NCBI GenBank assembly: GCA_039090855.1
Contig: CM077011.1
Span: forward strand, 24,395,001-24,459,000
Direction of reading: 5' to 3'
DNA from: Macrothele yani
Lineage: Eukaryota > Arthropoda > Arachnida > Araneae > Macrothelidae
Length of the DNA stretch: 64,000 nt
The notes beneath the pieces are model-generated. The model had not been told where the DNA came from, made no database searches, and worked only from the letters and a program-made list of their open reading frames with translations. A program made the translations under genes and the position numbers. Of the stretch, positions 43,599 to 54,969 are shown one piece after another. Positions within the stretch are counted from its first letter, which is position 1. Each line of letters begins with the position of its first letter.

Positions 43599-45139
43599 CA
43601 CTGGCGTGCAAAAATTAAGGACGAGATGGTTTTTCGAATGTAACGTCGTGCAGAAGTGCTCCACATCGACTGAAATCATACCATAAGATCCCCAAGGTGA
43701 AAGAATATGGGACAAATGAGCAAAACCGTCCAAATAAGGAATCCAAATGATACAAAGGCACTTTATTGCAAAGTTAGTTTCGTGCATAACTGGACAGAAG
43801 ACAGAAACGTCCATGTGACAGGCGGCTACCAAGAAAAATCCAGCCTTTAGTAGTTGATATGATCCCTCCTGACTGCGTTGCAGGATTTACAACGTCTGTC
43901 CATGCTGAGGACGAGGTTGTCGAGGAGCTGTTGAGGCATCGCGGCCCATTCCTCTTGTAGCGCCAATCGCAGCTGCGGAATCGTTGCTGGCGGCTGGTGA
44001 CGTCCTGCCAAGCGTCTCCCGAGAAGGTCTCACACGTGTTCGATTGATTTAGGTCCGGGTACCTTGCGGGTCAATCCATGCGTTGAATATCTTCACTCTC
44101 CAACAGCTCTGCGACAGCCACTGTACGATGAGGTGTAGCGTTGTCGTCCATGAAGAGAAACTCAGGACCCACAGCACCTCTAAACAGACGCACGTGAGGT
44201 AGGAGAACCTCGTTACAATAGCAGACACCAGTGACTGAACCTCCTTGGAATATGTGGAGGTCAGTACAGCTACCAAGAATGATCCTGCCCCACGCGAGAA
44301 TTCCTCCACCTCTAAACCGGTCTCTTTTGATGATGTTGGAAGTGTGATTCCGTATTTCCTGCTCTCTCCAGATGTGTATACGTCCAGAATCGCTCGTCAG
44401 ACTAAATCGGCTCTCATCCGTAAAGAGAACTCGACCCCATTGCTGATGTGTCCAATTCTTGTGTTCCTGGCACCACAGAAAGCGCCGTCTCCGATGAGCA
44501 GGCGTTAATAGCACACACCGTACTGGTCTTCGTGCAAATAGACCACCTTTGTGCAGCCACCTGGCTACGGTAAAACACAATAACGGACGTCCAGTTGTCT
44601 GTTGCATGTGCCTTGCGATTTCTCCCGCTGTCTGCCGTCTGTCTCTTCTCGCCTGTAAGACAATATACTGGTCGTCCGCCGCCGTGGTTTCTCGTGGACG
44701 ACCACTGCTAAACCCTTGGACAGCTGTTTCTGTCGTTTGAAATGCTCTCCAAGCTCGTGAAGCGATGCTGTGAGCGATCCCGAACTCCTCGGCCAGTCAC
44801 AGTTCGACCTTCTTCCCAATGATGCGACCTCGGGTAAAGTCATCCAGATGTCGTCCACTGGACCGCCTGTTGGCCCTATCACACGATGGCAGCAACTCGA
44901 CGTCGTTCAAACCGATGTACACCGTACAATAGCTTTCACCGAATTGCTGAGCGTACACCGCCCGTGTCCATTATACCCTTCCGACACTCCCCCTCCCCTA
45001 CGTCATGCTGCATATATGCGCATTCTCTACCGTACCGGACCCTAGTCTATCTCTTGAGTGGTTTTTCGGTTCGTTCTGCCTGCTCGTTCCGCTGTTATCA
45101 GAATTTCTCCTCGTCGTCCTTAATTGTTGCACACCAGTT
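43599..45139 (-). mobile_element. Tc1-like element, 1541 bp
   Basis: Ends CACTGGCGTGCAAAAATTAA and AACTGGTGTGCAACAATTAA, with GGACGA following, lie inside TA at 43597-43598 and 45140-45141. One minus-strand transposase pseudogene. Confidence 0.9.
43880..44882 (-). pseudogene. Tc1-like transposase (broken)
   Basis: The minus strand from about 44882 has a damaged N-terminal HTH. It is then open from 44607: QQTTGRPLLCFTVARWLHKG, FARRPVRCVLLTPAHRRRR (second HTH and linker), LFTDESRFSLTSDSGR (first Asp), FMDDNATPHRTVAVAELLES (second Asp). A Trp codon is TGA near 44072. A 1-nt deletion turns the PIEHV motif into QSNTC, so the Glu is out of frame. Dead. Confidence 0.87.
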
Positions 45140-45322
45140 TACATATAAACTGTCAAGGGTGCTATCATTCCATACCCCAAGATCGCTAGCAATATATCAT
45201 GCGTGTCAAGATCTTTAGCAGTATGGATCCCTGATATCAGAAGCCCAACAATATTGCAAGCATTTCACATTCTATTTTTGCATACGTGGCTCACATCATA
45301 TTAGAATATTACTCTTTCAGCT

Positions 45323-45457
45323 AGGAGAAGGGTATTGACACCAGAATCTGATAAAACGAGGAACATTGCTGTCTTGTTGAACTTGCCAAAGGCCAAAGAA
45401 GAAGTCATCAAGATGGTCCTAGAAAACATCCTTAAGAAGGCAGATGAAAAAGAATGA
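45323..45457 (+). other. Possible terminal coding exon, unidentified
   Basis: A 45-codon open stretch with protein-like composition (KTRNIAVLLNLPKAKEEVIK, then KKADEKE and stop) is preceded by a pyrimidine-rich 'actctttcag' acceptor at 45311-45320. The GAG/GTAAAT after the stop resembles a donor. I do not recognise the protein. It could be chance or a TE fragment. Confidence 0.25.
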
Positions 45458-45654
45458 GGTAAATTTCAAGACTCCAAGGGAGTAAAAGGAGGCTTCGACA
45501 CAAGATGTTCACCGTAAGTGTCATTCAACATTCTTCAATATATATACACGCGCGCATGTCAATAAATCCTATGTTGTTTTCTCTTCTAGATGTACGGTGA
45601 CTTCTGTCAATATAGTGCGTGTGTGTGTACATATAGAGAGAAAGAGAGGAAGAG

Positions 45655-46447
45655 CCAACAATACGATCGAGGTGGTCCCACAGATGCCCAATTGGGTTTA
45701 AGTCTAAGAAATTACGAGGTCAGGGATGTACTTTGGAGTGTTCATCGTGCTCTTCCAACCACTGATGACATTTCTAGCTGGGTGAGATTGTCGTGCTGGA
45801 AGAGCCCATCCGCCTCAGGGAAGACAATCAGCATTTACGGGTGTGCGTGGTCTACAAGGATGGCTTCATAATGAATTCGGTCCATAGTACCTTCCACAGG
45901 TACGAGTGGACCCAGAGAATGCTACGAAAGCATTCCCCAAACCATAACGCTAACCCTACTAGCTTGTGTTCTGGCAGCAATGATTGAAGAATGTTTGTTC
46001 TCCGATGTTTCTCGCCTTATACCCCAACGTCCATCCATTCGATAAAGCAAAAAACGTGACTCATCAGAGAAGGCAATGCTATGCCAATCAGCGGAGGTCC
46101 AATTCCGATACTGCCGTTGCAAATGTAAACCTTTTCTGCCGATGCACCCTCGTTAGCATAAGTGTAGTGACCATCCTCTGCATCGAAGCCCCATACGCAG
46201 CAGGGTCCGCTGAACTGCAGTTCTAGACACTTCCGGTATCGCCCTGGTTCATTCAGTCAGTAAGTTGCTCCACTGTAGCATGTCGATCGGCCCTCACGCG
46301 CCTTCGAGTACAACGTTCACCTCTCACATCAATGGCGTTTGGTGCTCCGCAGTTTCTACGTCGCTTATTCGTAATTGCGCCATTTCTCCAATCACGATGC
46401 GCTTTAACCACAGCAACACGCGAACAGTTCACAAACTGCGCTTTTTC
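45655..46447 (-). pseudogene. Tc1-like transposase, 3' portion
   Basis: From 46447 leftward it reads AIDVRGERCTRRRVRADRHA, then after shifts RQYRNWTSADWHSIAFSDES (first Asp) and RRETSENKHSSIIAARTQAS, VSVMVWGMLS. The region of the Glu is read near 45690. The N-terminal HTH start lies beyond the PLE at 50400-50271. Multiple stops. Confidence 0.83.
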
Positions 46448-46504
46448 AAACTGGATACTAGCAATACCGTCTTAACACGATTTATTAAAAGATAAAAATT
46501 ATGT

Positions 46505-46564
46505 ACAGATTAAAAACACACACACACATTAACACTTTCGAGCTGACGTTCACCTCATCTTCAG
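46505..46564 (-). ncRNA. Hammerhead-ribozyme-like motif
   Basis: On the minus strand: CTGAAGA (46564-46558), one extra T, stem GAGGTG/CAGCTC with one mismatch, GAAA (46539-46536), then 'gtgttaatgtg'. Same organisation as 50124-50152. Confidence 0.5.
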
Positions 46565-46722
46565 ACGTACCAAAACACGCCAACACGACATCTTATATGC
46601 ACATGTGCACCATGGGTACGATACTGCAAAGACACGTGACCAGACTGGATTATTTGTGAACAATATATGCAAATCGTAATGATGGTAAGTTGTGAGAACG
46701 AATTATTCCAGAACTAAACACA

Positions 46723-48150
46723 TTATGCCACTTGAAACAATAATTTGTTACGAAACATATTAATGAGGTGCTCCCAAGTTCCAGACAATTCAAAAGGGGT
46801 GTAATCATTACAACACTGGTCACCAAATGCTATAATATAGATACTTTCCATGCAGAGTATCGAGTGGGAAGATGAGGCGGTTGCTAATAATTTGGTGTTC
46901 TTCCAGTCTGGGTACATAGCTCCGAAATTAACATTCCTCGCTAGGACTGGGCTTTGTAAGTTAGCTTTTATACTATATTTGTGCTCTTGCAATTGCAAAC
47001 CTACTTGCCGGTTTGTAGTCCTATGTAGTTGCTGCTAGTCTCACCTGTGCATGGATGTAACATAGGGATATTGTAAACATCCTATTTTTGCAACATGTCA
47101 ACTTTATTACAGTCTGTTCTAACATTTTTTTCTTTTTTGATTGGAGGTTTAAAGACCACCGTGAGCAACTCAATCGGCTATAAGTAGTCGCTCGTCCCTA
47201 ATTTAGGGTCACTGGTTCCAGGGAAGGGAGAGAGCTGAACCCGTAAGACAAACACAACATCCACGCCTGAGCGGGATTCGAACCCGAACCCTTCACGGAA
47301 GAAAGATCAGAGGATATCGATTAGACCACTGCGTCAACGGGGCGGCTTTTTCTAGCATACGTTGACAGACTTCGAGTGCAAATGCCAATACATAATTTAT
47401 GTTTATAGAATAGGCCAGATAGCACATTACTATTGTACGTCATGTATTCAATTTAGCCTACGAATTTTCAACTATCTCCTGCTCCTTGTCTCGCAAGAGT
47501 AGTAGAACGACTAGCCCTGGTACCAACAAAAATGCGTTTGGTTATGTGGGTGGGGTAGCCGAAACAACCGGCCAGATAAAACATGTATTTAATCTCCTGA
47601 TCAAAGAAGGTCCTAGTGGTGGCATGCGTGTCTGCCCTGCAAAAAAGAAAATTAATAGCAAAAGTTTTATAGTGAAAGGTGTGTGAGGAATTGAATGGAA
47701 TTAATGAACAAATGGCTGAGGGTTTACGGTAAACTGAGAAACTTAAGAAATTGGAATGGGGGTTCCTAGGAATACAAAGATCTAAGTCAGGCAACTTAAA
47801 GTCGGTTTTCTGCTCTAACGTGAGCCTGATAGTTGGAAAAGCCGAAGATAGTGCGTTGGCGAAATTATTTAATTCATCTTGGGTGTAAGGCCAGATCACC
47901 AGGATATCGTCAACGTACCTTATGTATAAACTGGGTGTGGTTCAAAATTCATTGAGAACTTTATTCTCAATATATTGAAGCAGAATTACTGCTAACACTG
48001 CGGACAGGAAATAACCCATCGGTGAGACTTCCAGCTGTTGATAAATTCAATTCTGAAACTTAAAATACGAAAGTTGTTTAACAAAACGTAACGCATTAAG
48101 AATCGCAATGCTTTCGGAACCAGGGGTATTACTGTAGAATCAGCAAGTAG
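46723..48150 (-). pseudogene. PLE reverse transcriptase and GIY-YIG, broken
   Basis: The minus strand at 47899-47468 reads IWPYTQDELNNFANALSSAF, TIRLTLEQKTDFKLPDLDLC and RNPHSNFLSFSVYRKPSAIC, the region directly after the YVDD box of Penelope-like RTs. The catalytic box itself is just to the right ('ytacgttgacgatatcctgg' on the minus strand near 47918-47900: YVDDILV). After a SINE insertion, 46998-46723 holds the end of the GIY-YIG domain (LQEHKYSIKANLQSPVLARN). Stops and shifts separate the pieces. Confidence 0.85.
47125..47346 (-). repeat. tRNA-derived SINE-A copy
   Basis: Minus-oriented: A tail at 47125, B-box region near 47275, degraded A box. Flanks 'ttctaacat' and 'ttctagcat' may be the target duplication. 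Confidence 0.88.
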
Positions 48151-48161
48151 GGCCTGGATAA

Positions 48162-48705
48162 ATGCCGTACATTAGTAATGTGCTATCTCGCCTATGCTAT
48201 AAACATAAATTACGTATTGGCATTTGCACTAGAATTCTGTCAACGTGTGTTAGAAAAGACCGTAATAAATTTGATATGTTGCAAAAATGCGGTGTTCACA
48301 ATATCCCTATTCTAGTTCCATGCTCAGGTGAGACTATCAGCAACTACATAGGATCTACAAAACGGCAAGTAGGTTTGTACTTGCAAGAGCACAAATATAG
48401 TATAAAATCTAACCTAAATAGCACAGCCCTAGCAAGGAGTGTTAACTCTGGAGCTATGTACCCAGACTGGAAGAACACCAAATGATCAGCGAACCCCGCC
48501 TCTGTCCACTAACTACTATGCATGGAAAGTATATATATTACAGCTTTTGGTGACCAGTGTTGTAATGATTACACCACTTTTGAATTGTCTGGGACTTGGG
48601 AGTACCTCGTTCATACGTTTCGTAACAAATTATTGTTTGAAGTGGCGTAATAGGTTTAGTTCTGGAATAGTTCGTTCTCAAAACTAACCTTCATCTAGAT
48701 TTGCA
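48162..48705 (+). pseudogene. PLE linker and GIY-YIG, plus orientation
   Basis: MPYISNVLSRLCYKHKLRIG (linker preceding the nuclease) is followed by a C-containing GIY-YIG with SNYIGSTKRQVGLYLQEHKY. It is an inverted relative of 46670-47100. It stops at 48482 and continues as non-coding 3' sequence up to the mariner. Confidence 0.85.
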
Positions 48706-48709
48706 TATA

Positions 48710-50022
48710 CACAGTGTGGCAAAGAATTTTTAAGACTGGGTCTGTAAAATGAAATAGAAACGAGAAATCAAAATTTGTTTTTGTTTGTTATTCAAAATAG
48801 GTCGCTCCGGCTTCAATACACTTGTTACAGCGATTTAATAATGATTCGAATGCCTGTTCCAGTTCACTTTGCGGAATTGCCTCCAAAGCACGTGTCGAAG
48901 CTGTTTGTATGGTCCAAATATCATAAAAATAACACCCTTTTAACGTCAATTTAAGTTTTAGGAATAAAGATAAGTCGTAGGGTGTTACATCAGGCGAATA
49001 CGGTGGATGATTCAACACACAGACGTTATATTTCGCCACAAATCTACAAACAAGAAGTGAAGTGTGACTGGGTGCATTATCGTGCAACAAACACCAACTG
49101 TTTTCATCCCGATATTCTGGACGAATGCGACGAATTCTGCCCATCAAAACCGCCTCAAAACATTTACATAAAACTCACCAGTAATTGTTTGTCCACTTGG
49201 AACAAATTCTTTGTGGATAATACCCTTACTATCGAAGAATATAATGAGCATTGTTTTGATTTTCGATGGAACTTTTCTTGTTTTTTTGGTTGTGGTGAGT
49301 TTTTTACTTCCCTTCCGCACTTTGCCGCTTTGTTTTAGGATCATATTGAAAACACCATGTTTTATCACCTGTAACAATCGGTTTTAAAAAGTTTGGATCA
49401 TTTTCAGCGGCTGAAATGGTGTCCCACGATGTGCACTTCTCCTTGATTTTTGTTCATTGGTTAACGTGTGTGGAACAAATTTAGCACAGACTTTTGCGTT
49501 GCCCAAATCTTCATGCAAGATGGTTCGAATCGTTTTGTTGTTGATGTTTAAAGACTCTTCCATCATTCTTAGTGATGCACATCGATTGTTTGCCACGAAA
49601 TCACGCACTTTTTCAGTAAACTCAGGTGTCCTAGATGAACTTGGTCTTCCGTTATGCTTATCATCTTCTAGCGTATATCTTCCGTTCAAAAGACGTTTGT
49701 GCCACAGGAAAACATTTGACCTACTTAAACAAAACTCACCGTAAACTTGTTTCATCATTTGGTACGTTTCCGAGGCACTTTTACCAACTTTTTGCGTTAA
49801 ATTTAATAACAGGCCTTTGTTCCATCTTAATAATTCAACATGAAAAAAATTTTACTTCTCTAATGAACGGCAGTTTCGTTTGAGTTACTTTAGCAACTGC
49901 GCAGTACTTTTGGCAGAAAGCAAGCAGATGGTCATGGTTTATAACGCATTCGCGATTACACTGGTAGTGCCACCGTAGGCTGAAATCTAGCGCCAGTCTT
50001 AAAAATTCTTTTACGCACTGTG
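48710..50022 (-). mobile_element. mariner element, 1313 bp
   Basis: Ends CACAGTGTGGCAAAGAATTT and CACAGTGCGTAAAAGAATTT, both followed by TTAAGACTGG, lie inside TA at 48708-48709 and 50023-50024. Removing it rejoins PLE sequence that matches the uninterrupted inverted copy near 46650-46680. Confidence 0.95.
48788..49795 (-). pseudogene. mariner transposase, DD34D (broken)
   Basis: From about 49795 it reads MMKQVYGEFCLSRSNVFLWH (HTH1 end), GRPSSSRTPEFTEKVRDFVA, SLNINNKTIRTILHEDL (second HTH). It continues through a shifted GDKTWCFQYD (first Asp, Glu changed to Lys), IIFFDSKGIIHKEFVPSGQT, LLHDNAPSHTSLLVCRFV (second Asp) and SPDVTPYDLSLF (third Asp, 34-residue spacing). Frameshifts lie near 49380 and 49145. 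It ends ATYFE at 48788. Confidence 0.9.
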
Positions 50023-50024
50023 TA

Positions 50025-50240
50025 TTGTTCACAAATAATCCTGTCTGGTCACGTGTCTTTGCAGTAACGTACCCATGGTGCACATGTGTATATAAGATGT
50101 CGTGTTGGCGTGTTTTGGTACGTCTGAAGATGAGGTGAACGTCACCTCGAAAGTGCTAATGTGTGTGTGTTTTTAACCAGTACATAATTTTCATCTTTTA
50201 ATAAATCGTGCTAAGACGGTATTGCTAGTATCCAGTTTGA
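50025..50240 (+). repeat. PLE terminal repeat (plus copy)
   Basis: Inverted match to 46448-46660, including TATATAAGATG, the hammerhead-like motif and 'aataaatcgtgctaagacgg'. Confidence 0.85.
50124..50165 (+). ncRNA. Hammerhead-ribozyme-like motif
   Basis: CTGAAGA (50124-50130, fits CTGANGA), one T, perfect 6-bp stem GAGGTG/CACCTC (50132-50137 with 50143-50148) with loop AACGT, GAAA (50149-50152), then 'gtgctaatgtg'. The single inserted base before stem II departs from the canonical core. Confidence 0.5.
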
Positions 50241-50394
50241 TCTTTTGCACGAAGTTTTTGTCTCGTATTTTGCGCTTTTTCAGAAATACTTCCACCCTTG
50301 GCCCGAAAGCTGATAACAATCCCTTTTTGCAAGATTGATAAATCGCTCCTTTTATCCATGACAGCAACGAGTGATATGTTTTCAGCTTGCCTAC

Positions 50395-50500
50395 AGCACA
50401 CCTTATATACCCGCCAAGCCAGCTCACGACATGTGCCTCTTTCATTGGCTAGGCGCTGTTGACGTCAAAAGGACGACGTGGTCCCAATAATGTGACTCGA
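50395..50500 (-). promoter_or_regulatory. Single promoter-like unit of the Tc1 family
   Basis: On the minus strand: TGACGTCA variant (TTTTGACGTCAACAG), 'agccaatgaaag' and GTATATAAGG in the order seen in each 81-bp unit of 33068-33877. Its position before the HTH codons suggests a core promoter of the transposase gene. Confidence 0.55.
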
Positions 50501-50507
50501 CTGTGTA

Positions 50508-50637
50508 TTTTTCGGTCAAAAACGTCAGTAGCACATGAGTTTCCTTAAAACATTTCTTAGCTCCCTAATTATTTTTCTAACTGTATTTACCGTTGAGAGG
50601 ATCGTACTGACCTCTGACGCCAAGTAACATCTTTCTG

Positions 50638-50708
<71 letters not shown>

Positions 50709-51471
50709 CCGGGGAAGGTGTTGAACACATTGTTTGTAACTAAATTTAAGCAAGTGAGGAAACTGGGCTTCCGGCAATAAATGAAGAAAAATAATATCAT
50801 GTTTCGACTGCTATTTAAGCACATGCTACGATATTTTCTTTTCCTTTTGTCTGTAACATTATCGCAGTCCCTCTGCCAGTTTGTTAGGTGGTGCGGTATA
50901 ACTGAGGACCTGGGACATGGGTGACCATTACGGTACCTTCGTTGAAGCCTTGAATATTATTAAGTTGAATATCGTCTTTTGCTGTATGAAACGTTTTGAA
51001 ATAACATAGTGATCTGGCATTGATGCACCATTTCCACCACTCGAACCTCCATCTTGGCCATCGAAAAATCTTTCAAATCAAGTCGTCCTTGTACTTTATT
51101 CTTGATAAAACAACGTGGTGAGTTGCCATTCCTCTATTACTGTTATCGGTCTCATCCAAACCCTTGTTGCCGAAAGTCATTCTCTTTCAGTGTGACCTTG
51201 CACTATCTCGTAGACGAAAAACGTTTCGAGCAATAAGGAGAGCTATGAGTGTTACTGGTCAAATCCAAATCCAGGTAATAGAAATGTTTTCTGATTAAAG
51301 AAGACCTTGTATTGTGTTGTGGACGAAACATGTTCCGAATAGGATGGTCAGCTGTTGCTGCTGTTCAACGGTAACCAGTGATCTTTGACTATTACCAGTC
51401 AAAATAATAGCTCCGTCTCAATTGGAACCTTTACTGCCTTCCGGAAGAAGCATATTTTGAACATCACGGTG
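50508..51471. other. Unassigned stretch with (TC)n
   Basis: A long (TC)n run lies at 50637-50705. Otherwise no recognised feature. Confidence 0.5.
50637..50705 (+). repeat. (TC)n microsatellite
   Basis: About 34 TC units, nearly uninterrupted. Confidence 0.95.
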
Positions 51472-51699
51472 TCCGCCCCGGTGGCGCAGTGGTCTAAGGC
51501 GATGGCCTCTGATCATTCGTCCGAAAAGGGTCCGGGTTGGAATCCCGGTGAGGCATGGATGTTGTGTTTGTCTTACGGCACTGGCTCTCTCCCTTCCCTG
51601 GAACCAGTGACCCTAAATTAGGGACGGGAGACTGCTTATAGCCCATTGAGTTGCTCACAGTGGTCGTTAAACCTCCAATCCAAAAAAAAAAAAAAAAAA
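51472..51699 (+). repeat. tRNA-derived SINE-A copy with target duplication
   Basis: Full-length, A(18) tail. Flanked by 'aacatcacggtgtc' and 'aacatcatggtgtc' (14 bp, one mismatch). Confidence 0.95.
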
Positions 51700-53040
51700 C
51701 ATCATGGTGTCAATGTTCTATTGCTCTTAACGGCCCAACTCATATTCTGGTCATGAAACAAATAGCTGTGATTCAATTAGAAATCATGTTGTCTTGTAGC
51801 CAAGCTTCAAATTACATGTTTTTACTACAAGACAACCAGGAACTACGTTCGAACTACTACTTACCGCGGCTGCCAGTTCACATCAGATCTTGATAACCGA
51901 AAAGATGAATACATTTTCTTTTTACAGCATGTAGGATGAAAGTGCGTGAAGCCATCCTGAAATGCTTTTCCACTTAAATTGTGCGAAGTTTGTGTGAAAC
52001 AATAGCGAAGTAATTTCTGTTAAAGCCGAATCCTTTAATAATTTCGGTATTCTGAAGCATGATAAAGTAGAATTTGTTTTCTGCAAGAACGAACCCGTAA
52101 AGATTTGTGCCGCCCTGAATATAACGCGCAATCTGAGAGAACATCCGTAACAATAAGCTTTTAGATCCCCTTGAGCGACGGTACTTAAAACAGCTGACAC
52201 TAAAGCGAACGGACTGATTCTGAGAGACATATCTACGAACATATGTCCACCTTAGCATGTTGGATTCCATGGACAGCTAAGTAAAGCTTACTCCCTAAAG
52301 CAGTCGTGTAGATTCAATATGTTTTCGCGTAGTGGTAATTGTTTCATTGAAGCGTATCTTATCCCTTTTACAACATAACTATGGATGACAGAACTATTAT
52401 AAAAGAAATCAATGTCAGACGTTCTATTAAATTAGAAGAAAGCGGTTCAAAAATTCTGCAGAATGAGCACGCCACAATTTTGAAATTTCGAATGAGTTTT
52501 AGACCACTTATGGGTGATATTGCATTTTTTCGTCAAAAAGAATGGTGCAATATGTTATGGAGAAAGAACAATCCTTTGTTTGGAAATGGAGTTAGAAATC
52601 AGCATATGTTTGGCTCTGCGTATCTAAAATCAGGGGGATCTTCTTCGTATTTCTAGGTGCTGATGGAAAATAACGGAACAGGTCCGTAAGGAAAGTCACG
52701 GGTGGCCAATTTGTTAGGGCCCATGACTTGGGGATGGGGAGGCCTCAATTTGTGCTCCACAGTCGCCAAACGCCTACCCTGGTTGAAAAGTAACGTTAAG
52801 CACTTGGTCCTAAATGCAAAAACATCGTTATCAAATTTTAATTTCTTTTACGTTTATATTGTAGTTTTTTTTAAATGACGCGGTTCAGTTTAGTATGTTG
52901 CACTGAATGATCAAACCTGAGCTTCATAAGAAATGTAGAAAAGCATAATGGGCTCACTAAGATTTGTAGATCTTGATCTCAAGCGTCTTACCATTTCGTA
53001 TTAAAAAATGCATATTGAGTGAGCGTAAGTATCAAACAAG
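51700..53040. other. Unassigned stretch
   Basis: Contains one 91-codon ORF (52381-52656, plus) with no recognised motif. No repeats identified. Confidence 0.4.
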
Positions 53041-53043
53041 CAA

Positions 53044-53742
53044 CACGTATGATATGAAAATCAATTTCAGTAAAACAAAACTAATGGTAATAGGAAATAA
53101 AAAGAAACAATCCAAATGAAAGTAGGAAACAATAACATTAAACAAGTACAAACATTCAATTATTTAGGCTCAATGATCACTGAAGATCTTGATTGTTTTG
53201 AAGCCATAAAACACAGAATCAATAATGATTGGATAATAATGCGCAGACTTCATAATAAAATATGGAACACTAAATGATTAAGCAAAGACATCGAACTAAA
53301 GATATATAAAACAATGATAATTCCCACAGTACTCTGTGGCTCCGAATGCTGGATCTTAGAAAAAAAGGAAATGGGTAAACTCAATGCGTTTGAAACAAAA
53401 TGCCCAAGGAAAATCAATAGAACGAACTGGACAGAAAGAAAAACAAATGAAAAAGTCAGAGAAGAACTTAACTTTAAACAAACAATGCTTCACAATACCA
53501 AAAAAGAACCAACTAAACTGGTTTGGACATGCTTCAAGAATGAACCCACAAAGACTACGAAACATACTGTATTATTAAATGATAGAATTGAAAGACAGCC
53601 CAGTAGAGGAAGACGAAGAAAGAAATGGGTTGACAACATTAAAGGAAGCACCCACTTAAACTCTGTAATAAAGTTACACAAAAGGACAGCAGACGAAAAG
53701 AATTTGCGAAAATTCGTCTTTGAGGAACTCAACCCGCCATAA
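53044..53742 (+). pseudogene. LINE reverse transcriptase C-terminal fragment
   Basis: YDMKINFSKTKLMVIGN is the motif just after the YADD box of LINE RTs; FNYLGSMITED follows. Then come IIPTVLCGSECWILEKKEMG and RINRTNWTE-like C-terminal sequence, and RQPSRGRRRKKWVDNIKG, which matches the C-terminal end of LINE ORFs of the endonuclease-RT type. Stops at 53119 and 53275 break the first part; the last 142 codons are open to TAA at 53740. It differs from the RTE copies here. Confidence 0.8.
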
Positions 53743-54140
53743 GCGGAAGAGAAAGGAGAAAAAGTATCTGCAGTTCAACGACAGAAATTGCGTCAACCAC
53801 CAGCCAGAACTCCCAAGGAATTCCGATCTGATCTTGTTCATGAGTGGGATTAGCTGATATAGTCTTCTTGTTTCCCCAATTTGAGATATCGCGAAGAAAC
53901 TTGGCAGATTCCTTATTAAGGTCATGGGAAAATGATTCATCTGGAAAAAATTTACTTCAAAATTGACCAGCCAGGAGAAAAATGGGGGTTCTGACGCAAG
54001 AAAAGAACAGATACGTGAGTGCATTTACTGGTTATTGACAGTATAAACGCTACAGTACAATATGTGCTCAATATGCTGGTCATCACAAGAAATAATCTGT
54101 GATGAACAGGAGAAGCATCGGCACTAAAATGCGAGAATCC
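53743..54140. other. Unassigned spacer
   Basis: Nothing recognised after the LINE stop codon. Confidence 0.4.
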
Positions 54141-54348
54141 GTCCTGGTGGCGCAGTGGTCTAAGCGCTGGCTTATGATCATTGGCACGAGAAGGGTCCGG
54201 GTCAAAACCCAGTGAGGCATGGATTTTGTGTTTGTCTTACTGTAGGGGCTCTCTCCCTTCCCTGAAACCATTGGCCCTAAATTAGGGACGGACGATGGCT
54301 TATAGCCCTTTACGTTGCTCACGGTGGTCGCTAAACAACCAATAAAGA
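54141..54348 (+). repeat. tRNA-derived SINE-A copy, diverged
   Basis: A box intact (TGGCGCAGTGGTCTAAG), B box degraded, tail 'acggtggtcgctaaacaacc'. No clear target duplication, so older than the others. Confidence 0.88.
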
Positions 54349-54969
54349 AATCCAACAAATGTCCGGCAATGGAAAGCCTCGTATGCAAATGTTCACACGC
54401 AAACTTGGCACTTTGGGTATTGCAGGACAATGATCAGACGCCGGCATTCATTACACAACCCAACATGATTCTGGGGTTTGCAAAATTTCAAGTGTTTTAT
54501 AGTAATTCAGGTATGCTGATCACGAATATCTCATCCATTGTTCTCTGTTACCCATATATGTTTCACAATTTCATATGTTATTTTTGTTTATATATGACAA
54601 AAATGAAAAATATTATGAAGTAATCTGTTATTTTTATTCAAAAAATTTAAATTTACAAGCTAAAGCAGATCGCGGCAGTTCGAAAACGATACAATAGATC
54701 GATAAATTTTAATTAGAAAGTTATACAATAGATGGCGCCTCTTTATTAATGAATAAAACATTGTGTGTTTTTGCCAATATGAACACTGTGTTTCAAGCGA
54801 TAAGACTGAAGTGTATTTCGCTCATTTTGACTGTTGTGTTGTTCGTTATTTCGGCGTTATGGCGTTAAGAGGCTGTGCCAATAGTCCTGATTCATTTTAT
54901 TATACATGTGGTAGTTTTATGGTGAAAAAAAGGCAACGCAAAATAACGGATTATATCAAAAGGGCGTAT
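54349..54969. other. AT-rich spacer
   Basis: No recognised feature. Confidence 0.4.

Larger units (their letters stand above)
46448..50270. mobile_element. Penelope-like element complex inside the Tc1
   Basis: A 3.8-kb insertion flanked by the 11-bp direct repeat 'tgcgctttttc' (46437-46447 and 50271-50281). It has inverted ends ('aaactggatactagcaatac' at 46448 and its complement at 50220-50240). Inside, minus-strand PLE coding sequence (46700-48150) meets a plus-strand PLE 3' part (48160-50240) head to head. Later insertions are SINE-A (47125-47346) and a mariner (48710-50022). Confidence 0.85.
45655..50505 (-). mobile_element. Tc1-like element split by a PLE insertion
   Basis: The 5' part is 50271-50505 (end CACAGTCGAGTCACATTATT inside TA 50506-50507, one promoter unit, HTH start). 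The rest is 45655-46447. The halves align continuously with the element at 33041-34959. The 3' end is truncated near 45655, just after the PIE motif region. Confidence 0.88.

Noticed and set aside
50525..50824. Arg/Glu repeat protein on the minus strand
   Set aside because: Translation of the (TC)n microsatellite.
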